A stretch of DNA of 64,000 bases from Stenocarpella maydis. Taxonomy: Eukaryota > Ascomycota > Sordariomycetes > Diaporthales > Diaporthaceae. The notes below the pieces were generated by a model that worked only from the letters and a program-made list of their open reading frames with translations, was not told where the DNA came from and did not search any database. Both the position numbers and the translations under genes were made by a program. This document shows, one piece after another, positions 47,434-58,388 of this stretch (positions are counted from its first letter, which is position 1; the number at the start of each line of letters is the position of its first letter). Where the stretch lies: assembly GCA_002270565.1 (NCBI GenBank), contig NQMI01000023.1:1-64000 (forward strand), given 5' to 3'.

Positions 47434-49165
47434 TCAAGCGATAGGTGCGTAGAAGCTGAACCTCCGCTCCGGATCGTACTTGTCCTTGAGCGCCAACAGC
47501 CTGTCTTGCCGCCACTTCTCATAACCGTACATCTCCTGATTCGTTTCTGTTCCGAAGGCATAGTTGACGTACGCGTGGAACTCATCGTGGCCGGTGCCCT
47601 CTCGGATAGCATCCCGTATTTCTTGGCCGACCGAAATGGCCTTGGCATCAAGGGCTCCTCCATCCGGCTCGAATACCAAGACGGGCGCCACAAGCAGGTG
47701 ATCTCCCCGGTAGCTGACGGCGGTCGACTCTTGCGGAACGGCCTGTACGCCCTGTAGAGAGTATCCCTCAAACAAGAAGATAGACCCGTTTAGAGCCGGT
47801 GTTTCTTGGGTTGCGGTCGCGAAGAGATCATAGGCATTCTGCAGAGCCGTGACGTTGTAGACTAGGAGGTCAATCGGGAACCTTAGCCCAGCAGTTCCTG
47901 CATCTTGGCAAACAATGTCGTCCAGGCTCATAGCTGTCCAAGTGGGCAGTTCAGTATAGCTACCGGAGGCGGCATTGGTAACGATGGGCTCGAGTTGGTC
48001 GAAAGGAGCCGTGTGTTGTGGGTCGACGGCCGTGACGCCTTCCTGTAGGATGTAGAACATGAGAAGTGGCTTTTCCATGGTTAGCATATTCTGCTCGGAT
48101 GCAGCCGGGAGCTCGTTCACCCACCTTGTCGCTTGTGGTGGGATCGTTGTACAAGAATGCATAATTTGCAACATCCACGGGCTGAGTCCCATTCCGGAGC
48201 AAATGTTCATTGACATTGTTATAGACGTCGGCGAACTTGTCACCAGTGAAAACGTACGACTTGTAGGCCCAGTCTGGGTGTTCGACATCGTAGATCTTCA
48301 GAGTGACTGAAGTCACAATACCAAAGTTGTGACCGGCCCCTTGCATGGCCCACCAGAGATCAGATGAGCTGTTGATGGTTGTCAAGGTGCCGTTTGCGAG
48401 AACAATGTTCATCGAAACAAACTGGTCGGAAACAAGGCCATGTCGCCCTTGAAGCCATCCGTGGCCTCCTCCAAGTCCTGGGCCGAGGATACTCGTGCAC
48501 TCACAGGCTCCAGTAACTAATAAGTGCAGTCAGAGAATGCTACAAGTTCGTGTCTTCGAAATTCTCTACACTTACCAGTCTGCTTTCCTGCGGCCCAAAG
48601 AGGCTTTGTGACGTTGGTGGACAAAGCACCACCACCAACGGTGGCCGTTTCTCCGTCCTCTGAGATGTCGACAGTCTGAAGTTGATTCATCCAGATTTCG
48701 ATTCCGCTCTTCATCCTTCCAACTGTACTGATGGCTCCATGGCCGCCGTTGACGGCTAAAATTGGTATATTGCACTCGTTCGCGAATTTCACCTGTATGA
48801 ATGTAAGCCAGCACAGCGTGTGTGAAGACAGAGAGTCAAGAAACCATACGCACGGTCTCTGCGACGTCGCTCTCAGTGACCGGAACAACCACAACGTTGA
48901 CAGTTGGAGTCGCATAAGACGACCACCTAGATGTCGCCAGGTCAAAAGCCGTGGTGTCGTTCGGATAGATCACGCTTGCAGTGGCCGAGAGCTTGGGTAC
49001 TAGTGGTGACAGATCCAGTCCGGTAGCCCCTGGATTGCAAATCACACTGCCGACCCCACTGCCGGCGGGAAGGCTCTGACCAACAGAGGAGATCGCCCAC
49101 GCACCAAGAGCGACCAAAACCTCCATCTGCAGGCGCCGCGGCGTGAAACTCAAGGTTCTAGCCAT
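47434..49165 (-). CDS. Secreted FAD-linked oxidase (BBE type)
   Basis: Four exons (49165-48854, 48792-48576, 48516-48125, 48069-47434) give 518 residues. Intron 3 is 55 nt with GCTAAC and an AAAAG acceptor; all phases close. A signal peptide follows a short basic start (cut probably near residue 32). The FAD-binding PCMH domain shows the VNGGHG motif, whose His usually carries the 8-alpha covalent flavin bond, and GACECTSILGPGLGGGHG, where a Cys normally makes the second (6-S) bond. The C-terminal BBE segment ends YDPERRFSFY. Such enzymes oxidise sugars, oligosaccharides, alkaloids or polyketides and release peroxide. The substrate cannot be inferred: the neighbours do not form an obvious biosynthetic cluster. 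Confidence 0.9.
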
Positions 49166-50868
49166 GGTTAGAACGTGTATTTTTGTGCAGGTGTAGAGGC
49201 ACCAGTTGATCAATGTGGCGTTGCACACGTAATGTACTCCTCTTATATATTGTAGAACTATCTAGGTCAATAGTGGGCCTCCCAACACCGGAGGAGCGGG
49301 ATGATTTTGAAGTGCAAGGGGCGGACGACTAGCCAGGTTTATATCTACTAGCAGCTTGTTGGTTCCAAAGTTGTGGGTGTTGTGGGTATCTAGTGCTGCC
49401 AGCCTGCAAAGAAGCATGCTCGCACTTGAACATGCGAGAGGGTCACAGTGGCAAATGGGAGGGGAGGGGCTTATAGTTTGCTGCTCCCCAGTGGCTTGAA
49501 TGGACGATTGGATCAAATGTTGTTAGGCAGAATCATATTCGAGCTGTTGCTGTCCGCTTTGATTCTACAGAAATAAGCCAAGTCTTAACCCTCGCTGCTT
49601 AATTCATGAGCCTTCCACGCTAATAGACGGCAGCAAAGTCTTGAATGCCTTTCAAGGAGCTCCAGTAGGTAGCAAAGTAATGAGATTCAGTGGCGCTAGG
49701 CTAGAAGAGAGAGAAGGAAGGAAGAGGATTACAGACCTGCAGCCCTCAATGGCACTATCGATAGGGCCGTGACTGACCCAGCCACTGTGTCCAGCAGCTC
49801 CTCCAGGGTCCAGAGCTTTCAAGGCTCGGCTCGTGGAGATCCTGGCACGGTCCATACACCAGATGAGCGTACTTTCTGAAAGGAACAATGCTGGCCTCTT
49901 GTCATCAACTTCTTCATCAGTAAAAGACGCCCACACCTTGAACCCACCGGAGGACGCCAGAGACCCCAGGGCCGCCGGAAGATGCGGTTGTCTTTTCCGG
50001 CACTCGTGGTATATCAACGTCGAAGTAATATTACCCCAAAGGAGCGCCTGACATGGGCAGGTTACTAGGGAGAGTCCAGGATCCTGGGCGGCACAGGTGT
50101 GTGGCGAGTCAGACCGCCTACCTGCATCCTGACCGTACCGAGGTGACATATCGCATCTACCTGTCGACATACAAGGTGTAGAAGAAGGCCATGATGAACT
50201 TGTTCCAAGCCAAGGAAGTTACAACAGAAGTTGCATACCTGCTGCCTGTCCTGCCAGATCAGACTAATAATACTCAACGTGTCGACCCTGAGAAGCCAAT
50301 ACGCCTGACGGGTGTGTACCGCGATGACTGGGAACGGGAGACCGCGCCCACCCCCTCCCCCGGGAAGAGTGGGGCGACTGGAGATCACAGTGAGTGGAGA
50401 ACCGGCTCGCCTTCCGGACAAAGACCGACCATCAAGAGGCATTGGGAGATGGAGGACGTGGCGACAAGATGGTAATGAGGACGAACATGACAGCCAATAA
50501 ATCCAGAGGCTCCGGTAATGATTTGATGCCTTCCTGATGTGTTTCTTTGTCGTTATCTGTATTGTCACTTTATCAGAGTCTCAACAATCACAACGGGAAC
50601 CTAGCTGGCCCACGTTCTTGATCATCCAGAGCCTGTTTATGAAAGCAAGTAGGCCCAGGAAATACCCACCCATGGGTACCCATAGGTCTTACGTAATCCT
50701 ATAAGTAATTCTATTAAATATAAAGAAAATAATTAACTTAAGAATAAGGTAATACTAAAGATATTCTAATTATTATTTTAATTATATATAATTATCCTTA
50801 GTTATTATAATAGACAATTATTATAATTACTAATACTTTTTAATCTACCTTAAGAAAAATATCTCTAT
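49166..50868. other. Intergenic region
   Basis: No supported gene. The first few hundred bases are the FAD oxidase promoter (TATATA-like stretch near 49243). Open frames at 49652-50568 on both strands lack domains. From about 50680 to 50868 the sequence is strongly AT-rich, probably RIP-affected. Confidence 0.45.
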
Positions 50869-51072
50869 TGTCACGAATGTGACAGGAATAGAACTAGGGA
50901 CTAACTATTGGTCCCCTGGAGGCACAGATAAACCCTACCAGCTAGCTGAATAGGCCAGTAGAAAACAGCACAACCTAGTAAGGTTACATAACGGATTGAA
51001 AGAATAATTAAGATAGTTAGAGTAATACTATCGCTCTAAATAATCTAAATGCTCCATTACTCCTATCACTTC
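50869..51072 (+). mobile_element. LTR-like fragment starting TGTCACGAATGTGACA
   Basis: The first 16 bases form TGTCAC-GAAT-GTGACA, an inverted repeat at the kind of TG start seen in fungal Ty3/gypsy LTRs (recalled, not searched). About 200 bp later it is interrupted exactly where the next LTR (TGATGAATT) begins, suggesting nested insertion. Confidence 0.5.
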
Positions 51073-51668
51073 TGATGAATTTGTGCTATAAAATAGCATT
51101 CAGTTCAGCGTGTGTGTGTTTCGGCAGGGTCGCAGTATGGTGCTCTGAGGCGAATTGGGACGATTGACAATGGTCTGGACAACTTTGTATTGAATTAAGT
51201 TGGGCTTCTGTAAGCCCTCCTTATATACCCTCCGACGTCGTCTCACCCCTAGGCACGCTGCGGTAGGCTCTGGTGCAAATTTGCAAATGCCGGAAAATTC
51301 GCCCTTCCAACACACCATCTTTGGTTCCAAGCAACTAGCCAACCACAGCCCTAGCAATGCCCAAATTAGGTACATACAAACTTCAGAAATCAGGCTATCT
51401 AATGCACTAAGTCATATACTTTTTAGGTAAGAAATAAGGGTAATGCAGAGGTCTGAATTAAGGTGCAAATGCAGGCCAAAATAATCGACTCACGGCCACC
51501 AAACTCATCTTGCGTCACGCACGCACTGGGCGTACTTAGCGAAAATCGCCTGACTCGCAAGTCTAGGGTAACTCCTTGCTAGAAAGTCTAGGGTAACTCC
51601 TTACAACGAAGTCTAGGGTAACTCCTTACACAGAGTACCAACGCCCTGCTAAGCGGTTCCATTTAACA
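51073..51668 (-). mobile_element. LTR copy 1 (596 bp)
   Basis: Read on the minus strand it starts TGTTAAATGGAACC and ends AAATTCATCA, so TG...CA. It contains three tandem copies (about 25-bp spacing, near 51560, 51585 and 51610) of AGTCTAGGGTAACTCCTT on the plus strand. It is about 80-90 percent alike to copies 2 and 3 by eye. Copy 2 abuts it directly. Confidence 0.7.
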
Positions 51669-52243
51669 AATAGCATTCAGTTCAGCATGTGTGTTTCGGC
51701 AGGGTTGCAGTATGGTGCTCTAAGGCAAATTGGGATAATTAATAATAGTCTAGATAACTTTATATTGAATTAAGTTGGGCTTCTATAAGCCCTCCTTATA
51801 TACCCTCCGACATTGTCTCACCCCTGGGCACGCTACGGTAGGCTCTAGTATAAATTTACAAATGCTGGAAAATTCGCCCTTTTAATACACCATCTTTGGT
51901 TCCAAACAACTAGCCAACTATAGCCCTAGTAATGCCCAAATTAAGTACATATAAACTTTAGAAATTAGGCTATCTAATGTACTAAGTTATATACTTTTTG
52001 GGTAAGAAATAAGGGTAATGCAGAGGTCTGAATTAAGGTGCAAATGCAGGCCAAAATAATTGACTTACGGCTACCAAACTCATCTTGCGTTATGCACGCA
52101 CTGGGCGTACTTAGCGAAAATCGCCTGACTCGCAAGTCTAGGGTAACTCCTTACTAGAAAGTCTAGGGTAACTCCTTATAATAAAGTCTAGGGTAACTCC
52201 TTGCATGGAGTACTAACGCCCTGCTGAGCGGTTCTGTTTAACA
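51669..52243 (-). mobile_element. LTR copy 2 (575 bp, truncated, C-to-T decayed)
   Basis: Same unit as copy 1 but missing the last 25-30 bases. It differs mainly by C-to-T and G-to-A changes: for example, GGTCTGGACA in copies 1 and 3 is AGTCTAGATA here. Just outside its TG end the minus strand reads CAACAAAAGGGG, a polypurine tract as expected before a 3' LTR. Confidence 0.7.
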
Positions 52244-52373
52244 CCCCTTTTGTTGAAGATATAGGCCTAATAGGCCTATAGCATTTAACCCTTACTCTTA
52301 AAATGGAAACGGGAGAGAAAAATATAAGTAAAGAAAAGCCCCCCTTATAAGAAGAAATCTATCTACTGAAGTC
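52244..52373 (-). mobile_element. Short retrotransposon internal remnant with polypurine tract
   Basis: About 130 bp between LTR copies 2 and 3. Next to copy 2 lies the purine tract AACAAAAGGGG (minus strand, about 52244-52254). No Gag or Pol frame is left. It is probably the 3' end of an internally deleted element. Confidence 0.5.
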
Positions 52374-52933
52374 TGATGAATTTATGCTATAGAATAGCAT
52401 TCAGTTCAGCGTGTGTTTCAGCAGGGTCGCAGTGTGGTGCTCTGAGGCAAATTGGGACAATTAACAATGGTCTGGACAACTTTATATTAAATTAAGTTGG
52501 GCTTCTGTAAGCCCTCCTTATTACCTCGCCAATTGCTACCGCGGCACGCTGCGGTAGGCTCTGGTGCAAATTTGCAAATGCCGGAAAATTCGCCCTTCCA
52601 ACACACCATCTTTGGTTCCAAGCAACTAGCCAACCATAGCCCTAGCAATGCCCAAATTAAGTACATATAAACTTCAGAAATCAAGCTATCTAATGAACTA
52701 AGTTATATACTTTTTGGATAAGAAATAAGGGTAATGCAGAGGTCTAGATTAAGGTGCAAATGCAGACCAAAATAATCGACTCACGGCCACCAAACTCATC
52801 TTGCGTCGCGCACGCACTGGGCGTACTTAGCGAAAATCGCCTGACTCACAAGTCTAGGGTAACTCCTTGCAAGAAGTCTAGGGTAACTCCTTGCACGAAG
52901 TGCCAACGCCCTACTGAGCGGTTCCGTTTAACA
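52374..52933 (-). mobile_element. LTR copy 3 (560 bp) with target-site duplication
   Basis: Starts TGTTAAACGGAACC and ends AAATTCATCA on the minus strand. It is flanked by AGTC on both sides (52370-52373 and 52934-52937; AAGTC if the last A is shared), which looks like a target-site duplication and so a solo LTR. Only two copies of the internal AGTCTAGGG repeat are present, and one central segment differs from copies 1 and 2. Confidence 0.7.
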
Positions 52934-54062
52934 AGTCTATTCTATAAAAACTATTTATTATGGTAATAACTATATTTGTATATATGTTCCGACTCTTCAG
53001 TGGCTTGCAGGCTTGCACACCAAGCCATCGAGCTATTATATGAGGCTCGATACTCCATCCTTCGAGCGGGCTTGTATAGCTTGCAATCGAGCGTTGCAAG
53101 CCAGACCCTAACCCTAATAAGGTGGCGTTACTGATTGGATCAGGCGGGATAATCTTTTCAGGAGCCGTTTCCCGTCCTGCAGGGTTGTCTTCTGCAGTAG
53201 TCAGCCGCAAATGCGTGTTGGCTCATAACACATATTTATTACTAATTTTTATTTAATTATATATATTTAGAGTAATTAATATAAGTATAGTTAGTATTAA
53301 TTTAAATAAGCTAATTTTTAATAAAAAAATATACTTAATGCAGGCTTACTACCTAAGGTAGCCCGCTACCTAGGGACTAACTCTACGAAGTATTATAAAG
53401 TATAAGAGCTACTTCTCAAACTTTAGGTGCTTAAACTAAATACTAAAGTTAATAAAGTGGGACCCAGCCATTAGACCCGGGTGAGGTAGCCAAAGCCGTC
53501 CCTGCTGGTCTGTTTCTTGGCCTTGCCTTGACCCGTCCTGTCGAGCTTTACCGTGATTGCAAAAGGAAGGGGTTTCTCGGTGTCTGTGCTGAATGTGATA
53601 TAATTTTATGGTAATTTGTTCAGATATATTCTGAGGATTGTTTTCTTAGTGATAGACTATTATGGTTTAACCTATGGCGCTTTTTTTCTATAAAAAAAGA
53701 GAAAGAGAGAAAAAACAAAAGGAAAAGATAAACAGCATTATAATTGGATTCGGAATGAAACCAGCTTAACAAGCAAACTCTTGATACATTTCTCGAGGTT
53801 ATACTGTGGTGGGGCTTAACTATGACATCTGGAACTGGGCATCAGGAACCCAAAGTGCCCAGCAGACTTTAATTGCGCACTGACCTAGGCCGGGAACCAC
53901 GGGCTCCCGCTCCACTAGCGCACAAGTGGCGGGGAACTCGAGATAGCCGCTCAACCTTGCTTCTCGCGTCACCATCCATGATGGCATGACGAAGGTCATA
54001 ACGCAGGTCAATGATGCGGCATGATGCGGCAAGCGGCATGAAACACTGCTACACCCGCCGTC
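52934..54062. other. AT-rich flank and EXO5 upstream region
   Basis: An AT-rich stretch at 53216-53460 looks RIP-affected. A short CCCTAACCCTAA at 53106-53117 is too short to be telomeric. From 53460 to 54062 the sequence is normal and should hold the EXO5 promoter; nothing distinctive is seen. Confidence 0.45.
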
Positions 54063-55707
54063 ATGGCGTCTGATACCGACAGCGAGTTCAACCTGTCACT
54101 GGAGGATGAGCAGCTGCTTGCCTCTCTCCTCAACGACAACGCGTCGGACCTTGCTGATGTCTCTGCTGTCCCCTGCGATACACCGAGCGGCCCTCCGGGC
54201 AGTTCGCAGTCCAGGGCCGCTCTCGTCGGCGTCGGCCGCACCAACAGTGTCAACGACTTTATCTACAAGACCCTGCCGCAGTCTACGCCATCACTCATCC
54301 CGGCTAACGACGTCAAGTACCCGGACCGTACGTGTCTTGTCGCTCACCAGCCTGTCGTGGCCCCCACCACCCTGACTGACTTGCAAGAATCCAGTCACTC
54401 CAGCCTTGATGAGCCTGGAACAAGCTGAGGCTTGCGAGCAACCAGGGCCCTTGGCCAATGAAAACCCAGACACAAGATCGCCTCTGCTTCGGTTTCGAAC
54501 TTTTCCCCGAAAACCCCTCTCTGTATCCGACTTAACCGCCGGGGCGTGGTGCGAGCTTCAGTACGAGTACACCTTGACGCGGTTGCCAGGCGGGAAAAGG
54601 ACGCGAACGACGGCGATGAAAGAGGGCAGCAAACTGCACCAGAAACTGGAAGACGAGGTGCACACCACGGTGCAGGTCGAAATAGCAACCAAGGAGGACG
54701 CTTTCGGCCTGAAAGTATGGAACATTATACAAGGCCTGAGGACGCTCCGCGACACTGGCCTGACACGCGAGCTTGAAGTCTGGGGGCTGGTCGACGGAAA
54801 TGTCGTCAATGGTCTCATAGACTTTCTAAGCTACCAGAACCCAAACCCGGAGTTCGAGGAAGAATGGCTGAGCAGTCAAGGCAGCCAAGGCGGCTTCGAG
54901 GACAGTGCCCAGCATAAGATCACCAACTTCTTCGCCTCGGATCGGCCCGAGCAGTCTCGGCCGAAACTCATACGCAAGGTCTACCTGACAGACGTCAAGA
55001 CTCGAAGCGCAAAGACATTGCCCAAAGGTGCGGCGCTGAGACCCACCAAGGTTCAGCTCTATCTCTATCACCGCTTTCTGTCGGATATGGCATCGGATCA
55101 GGTCAACTTCCTTCAGGTATTCAGGAGGTATGGCCTAGATGTGGACGCGCCATTCTCCGACGCTTTCCTCGCGCAGATCGGCGAGCTACATGACGATGTG
55201 TTTCACGACTCCAGCTCTGTTCAGTCTTCGACCACAGCCACATCACAAGACTCGGACATGCACGACCTATTGAAGTACCGCACGCTGCAGGAGCTCGTCC
55301 CGTTACTCAAGGATGAGCTAAAATTGACCTTCCCCGGTGGTCGTGATAGCCTTGGGAGTGTGGTGACGGTGGATTATCGACTCCGGGGGGAAGAAGGCGA
55401 GCGGATCGGGACCAAAATCGTTGCCGTCGACTCGCAGGTGCTGGACCAATATCTGGCCGAGTACATGCAGTGGTGGAGGGGCGAGAGGCCGGCGACAGGA
55501 GTCGATATTGAGGAGGCCTATAAGTGTTCCTATTGCGAATTCGCCGAGATATGCTCGTGGAGGGAAGATATCGACAGGGAGCACCTGAGAAAGGCCCGGG
55601 AAAGAGGTAGTGCGCAGAGGGAGGGCGATGATGCTGCTGGCAAGAGAATAAACCAGGGCCGCAAGTCACCAAAAAGGAGGAGGCGCAAGAGCATTCCTAC
55701 GACTTGA
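54063..55707 (+). CDS. EXO5: Exonuclease V (EXO5 family)
   Basis: Two exons (54063-54327, 54395-55707) give 525 residues. The 67-nt intron has GTACGT, a CTGAC branch and ATCCAG, and joins KYPDLTPALMSL in phase 1. EXO5 is a single-strand DNA exonuclease with an iron-sulfur cluster, acting in mitochondria in yeast and in nuclear repair in other eukaryotes. The four cluster ligands are visible: Cys141 (AWCELQYEY) and Cys466-x2-Cys469-x5-Cys475 (CSYCEFAEIC). The nuclease core shows an Asp in GLIDFL and DVKTRSAKTLP, fitting a PD-(D/E)XK site. The N-terminal 100 residues are acidic, without a clear mitochondrial presequence; the extreme C-terminus is strongly basic (KSPKRRRRKS) and could be a nuclear signal. 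Complete. Confidence 0.92.
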
Positions 55708-57301
55708 GCCATGCAATCAAAGATGGAGAACAAACTCTGGGCAGATGCCCAGTCTCACCCCTTGAAGGAGAAGGTACATCGCACCTGGCCACCCGCTCTG
55801 CCCCTGTTGCAACTGTGAGACGTGTACGGGCGTCATGGAATAAATCGTCTTATCCTTTTTGAGACATTTTCAGGCATATTAAACTTACTACTTAGACGTA
55901 CATACTGGTCCATGATCCCCCATAATTAAACAACCGAAAACATTGATACAGGGATGCCCTACGTATACACAGACAACCAATTCCGCTGTACCTTTGGGTC
56001 CTGGTTACCGAGGTCTGGGCGTCCTGTCTTGAGGGTTTCGGCTGGTACCGAGGTTTCTCTGGCGGCCGGCCGTATGGGGGCCGTTGGAGCCCCTGCCGAC
56101 CAGCACTGCATTTTTTCGCATCAGGGGCCAGAGCGGCGGGCGGTGCCCTATTAACCCTGCTGTGACGTTGGTGGGCCGGGGTTGACATCGGAGATCCCGT
56201 CGCTATTTTGGAGGCTGAGTACAAGGCTTAGCCCGGCGAGTGGGGTCGTTGCTGGTGTACTAAGTACAGCGGTACACATCTACGTTGTTATACTACCTAC
56301 TTGCAACTGTTCTGTTTCTGTGTTTAAGCCCAGAGCCTATGCAGTACGTTCGCAAGTGAGAAGGCATGTTATAAATTCCAATACTTCCATAATATTTTGT
56401 GGCTCTCCTAAGGCAGATACCCATCGCTGGGGCCCCTTGCTCCACTTGTCTCTTCAGAGACAACACTCACCATAATCGAACAACTATGCTTTTCCGGCTC
56501 TGATTGGGCATCCAGTTGGTTGCACATTACTCTAGAGTCTTCGTCATGGTTGGTATTGGTTGCAGGGACAGGTTGATATCGTGCCGGATGCCCGTTTACA
56601 AGCTCCATGCCAAATGTGCTGTGTCCAAGCAGTCTCGCTTTTCCGATCTAATGCCTATAACTGGATAGTACACCTTAAGCTGACATGAATCTTGTCAAAG
56701 AAAGCAGTCGTGACTTTGTAATTGACATTTGACACAGACCAGACTCTGGGCTTTTAACTGCTCAAGTACCCACTTGAAGGTCCATTTGGATCGGAGGGAC
56801 ACACATATCAATTAGATGGCATTCATGAATTTGATCCAAGGTTAAAAGTAAATCAGGCTCTTTTTTCTTGGAATCTTTACCTGTTTAAATAGTTGCTTGC
56901 GTGCTCTTTGCTTCTGTCTGGTGACTTATTAACTAGTATAATGTGTTGCAGGTCTAGGACACAATGCAAGTGGTTCGAGACAGGGGTCAGTTGCGTGGCT
57001 GGCTGGGAGCTCGTGGTTACCCCAACCAGTTAGTGCTCGCTCGTCGTGTGCGGCTGTGCTGCTGTGCCTCTTCTAGGATTTTGGTATCTTCATCCCGCGG
57101 GTTTCCGTGAAAACCCTACCACAAATTGAATGGACGGAACCGCCTTCTTCTTTTACTCCTCCAACGTTCATTGCTCGGTTTTTTTCTTGTCTTGGAGGCG
57201 AGCCTCTTTGCAGCCTACGGGCGTGAAAGTCTGCCAGATTTACTTGCTTTCAGTAATTACCAAACTCTCGTTTATTCGACGTTCGGTTTTGCGCAGGCAC
57301 G
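55708..57301. other. Intergenic region
   Basis: About 1.6 kb without a supported gene; open frames on both strands are short and domain-free. The AT-richer part from 56640 to 57000 may be the promoter of the next gene. A false start at 57126 opens a frame that the splice model does not use. Confidence 0.45.
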
Positions 57302-58388
57302 ATGCCACTCCATGGGATCAGCGCATCGCAACTGATCGCTGCAGGGAGGGAGTACTACGAAAAGATAAAGTGAGTGTGGTGTTTCTCAGCAGGCCCGACA
57401 TGCCTCATCTCTGGGGCCGTTGTGCATGTACTATTTCGTGGCATACAACGGGCGCCAGCAAGAGCCCGACAGCACGTACCCGGGAGCTCCGGCTGACCCT
57501 CCCGCAGAAGACACGGTGAGGTCAAGGAGAACAAGAAGGCGCTCCTCGGGCTTATCCGCTCCAAGCTCAACGGTAACCACACCGCCTCGGAGCTCGAGGA
57601 GCCCCTGGAGTACAGTTCGAGATGCAAGACCAGGGCGGTACTCGTCGTCACGTCTGCGATTAACATCAACGGTATCAAGGTCACCAAACTTGCCTCGAAA
57701 CTCCTCATGAAGAGCGCGGGCCTCTCACTTGACAGCCTGTCACACTGGGCTTTGGTGACCGTCGACAGGGGCGAGGGGCAGTGTTACCTCTACGACCTCA
57801 TGAGTGATCAGATGTTGCCCACGACCAAAATAATGAAGAACTATCGTATGTGTTCCTGGTTCCCTTGCACTCTCCAGAACCGCCTGTTCCGAGACCCAGA
57901 AAGACAACTGACAGACCTGCAGCGAGATCTTTTGCTGTCACGGAAGAAATGGTGCAGACATGGACAGGTGCAAGTTACATTGGAGAGACTACAAGGAAAC
58001 ACGAAGAAATCCTGGAGATCGGTAAGTCAAGAGACCAACCTGAAGCCGAAACTGGGCAAAACGTCCTCCAAGGAGGCGCCAGCGCGTTATTGAATGACTG
58101 ACCGCGCCTCCAGCCTCTAGATACATCTCTGAGCATCCAAGGTACAAGCTGTTCGAGGCAAACTGCCAGAACCTGGCCGAGGCACTCGTGATGGAACTCT
58201 GCAACGGAAAGACCATCAGCCAGGCCAACCTGGGCGAAGAAGTCAAGATGCTGTCGAACAAGATGTCTTCAGCCCTGCTGATGAAGATGAGTCTGGATCC
58301 TGCCGCACTGCGAGAGTTGAAATCCGACATCAAAACTGCGGGAGATCGCCTCATTGCAGCCAAAGGATCCAAAGCAATACATGAATAA
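57302..58388 (+). CDS. Unnamed protein with His and Asn-Cys motifs (LRAT/PPPDE-like)
   Basis: Four exons (57302-57369, 57508-57845, 57923-58021, 58114-58388) give 259 residues. Donors are GTGAGT, GTATGT and GTAAGT; all phases close, which supports the model. I do not recognise a named family. Residues 101-106 read SHWALV and are followed by a strand-like CYLYDL. Residues 181-192 read LFEANCQNLAEA, with Cys186 after Asn185. The order His102 then Asn-Cys186, with HWAL and NCxxxA contexts, resembles LRAT/HRASLS (HWAIY ... NCEHF) and PPPDE proteins, both permuted papain-like folds. An enzyme (acyltransferase, thiol peptidase or deubiquitinase-like) is therefore possible. The C-terminus (200-259) is helical and Lys-rich. 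No signal peptide or membrane segment is seen. Confidence 0.7.

Noticed and set aside
49652..50568. Overlapping open frames on the minus strand
   Set aside because: They overlap each other and plus-strand frames, with no domains or splice pattern.
53106..53117. CCCTAACCCTAA as telomere repeat
   Set aside because: Only two units, surrounded by ordinary sequence, with a similar short run at 61375.
57126..57519. Two overlapping open frames starting at 57126-57130 as the start of the next gene
   Set aside because: They do not join to the downstream exons in frame, whereas the ATG at 57302 with a GTGAGT donor does.
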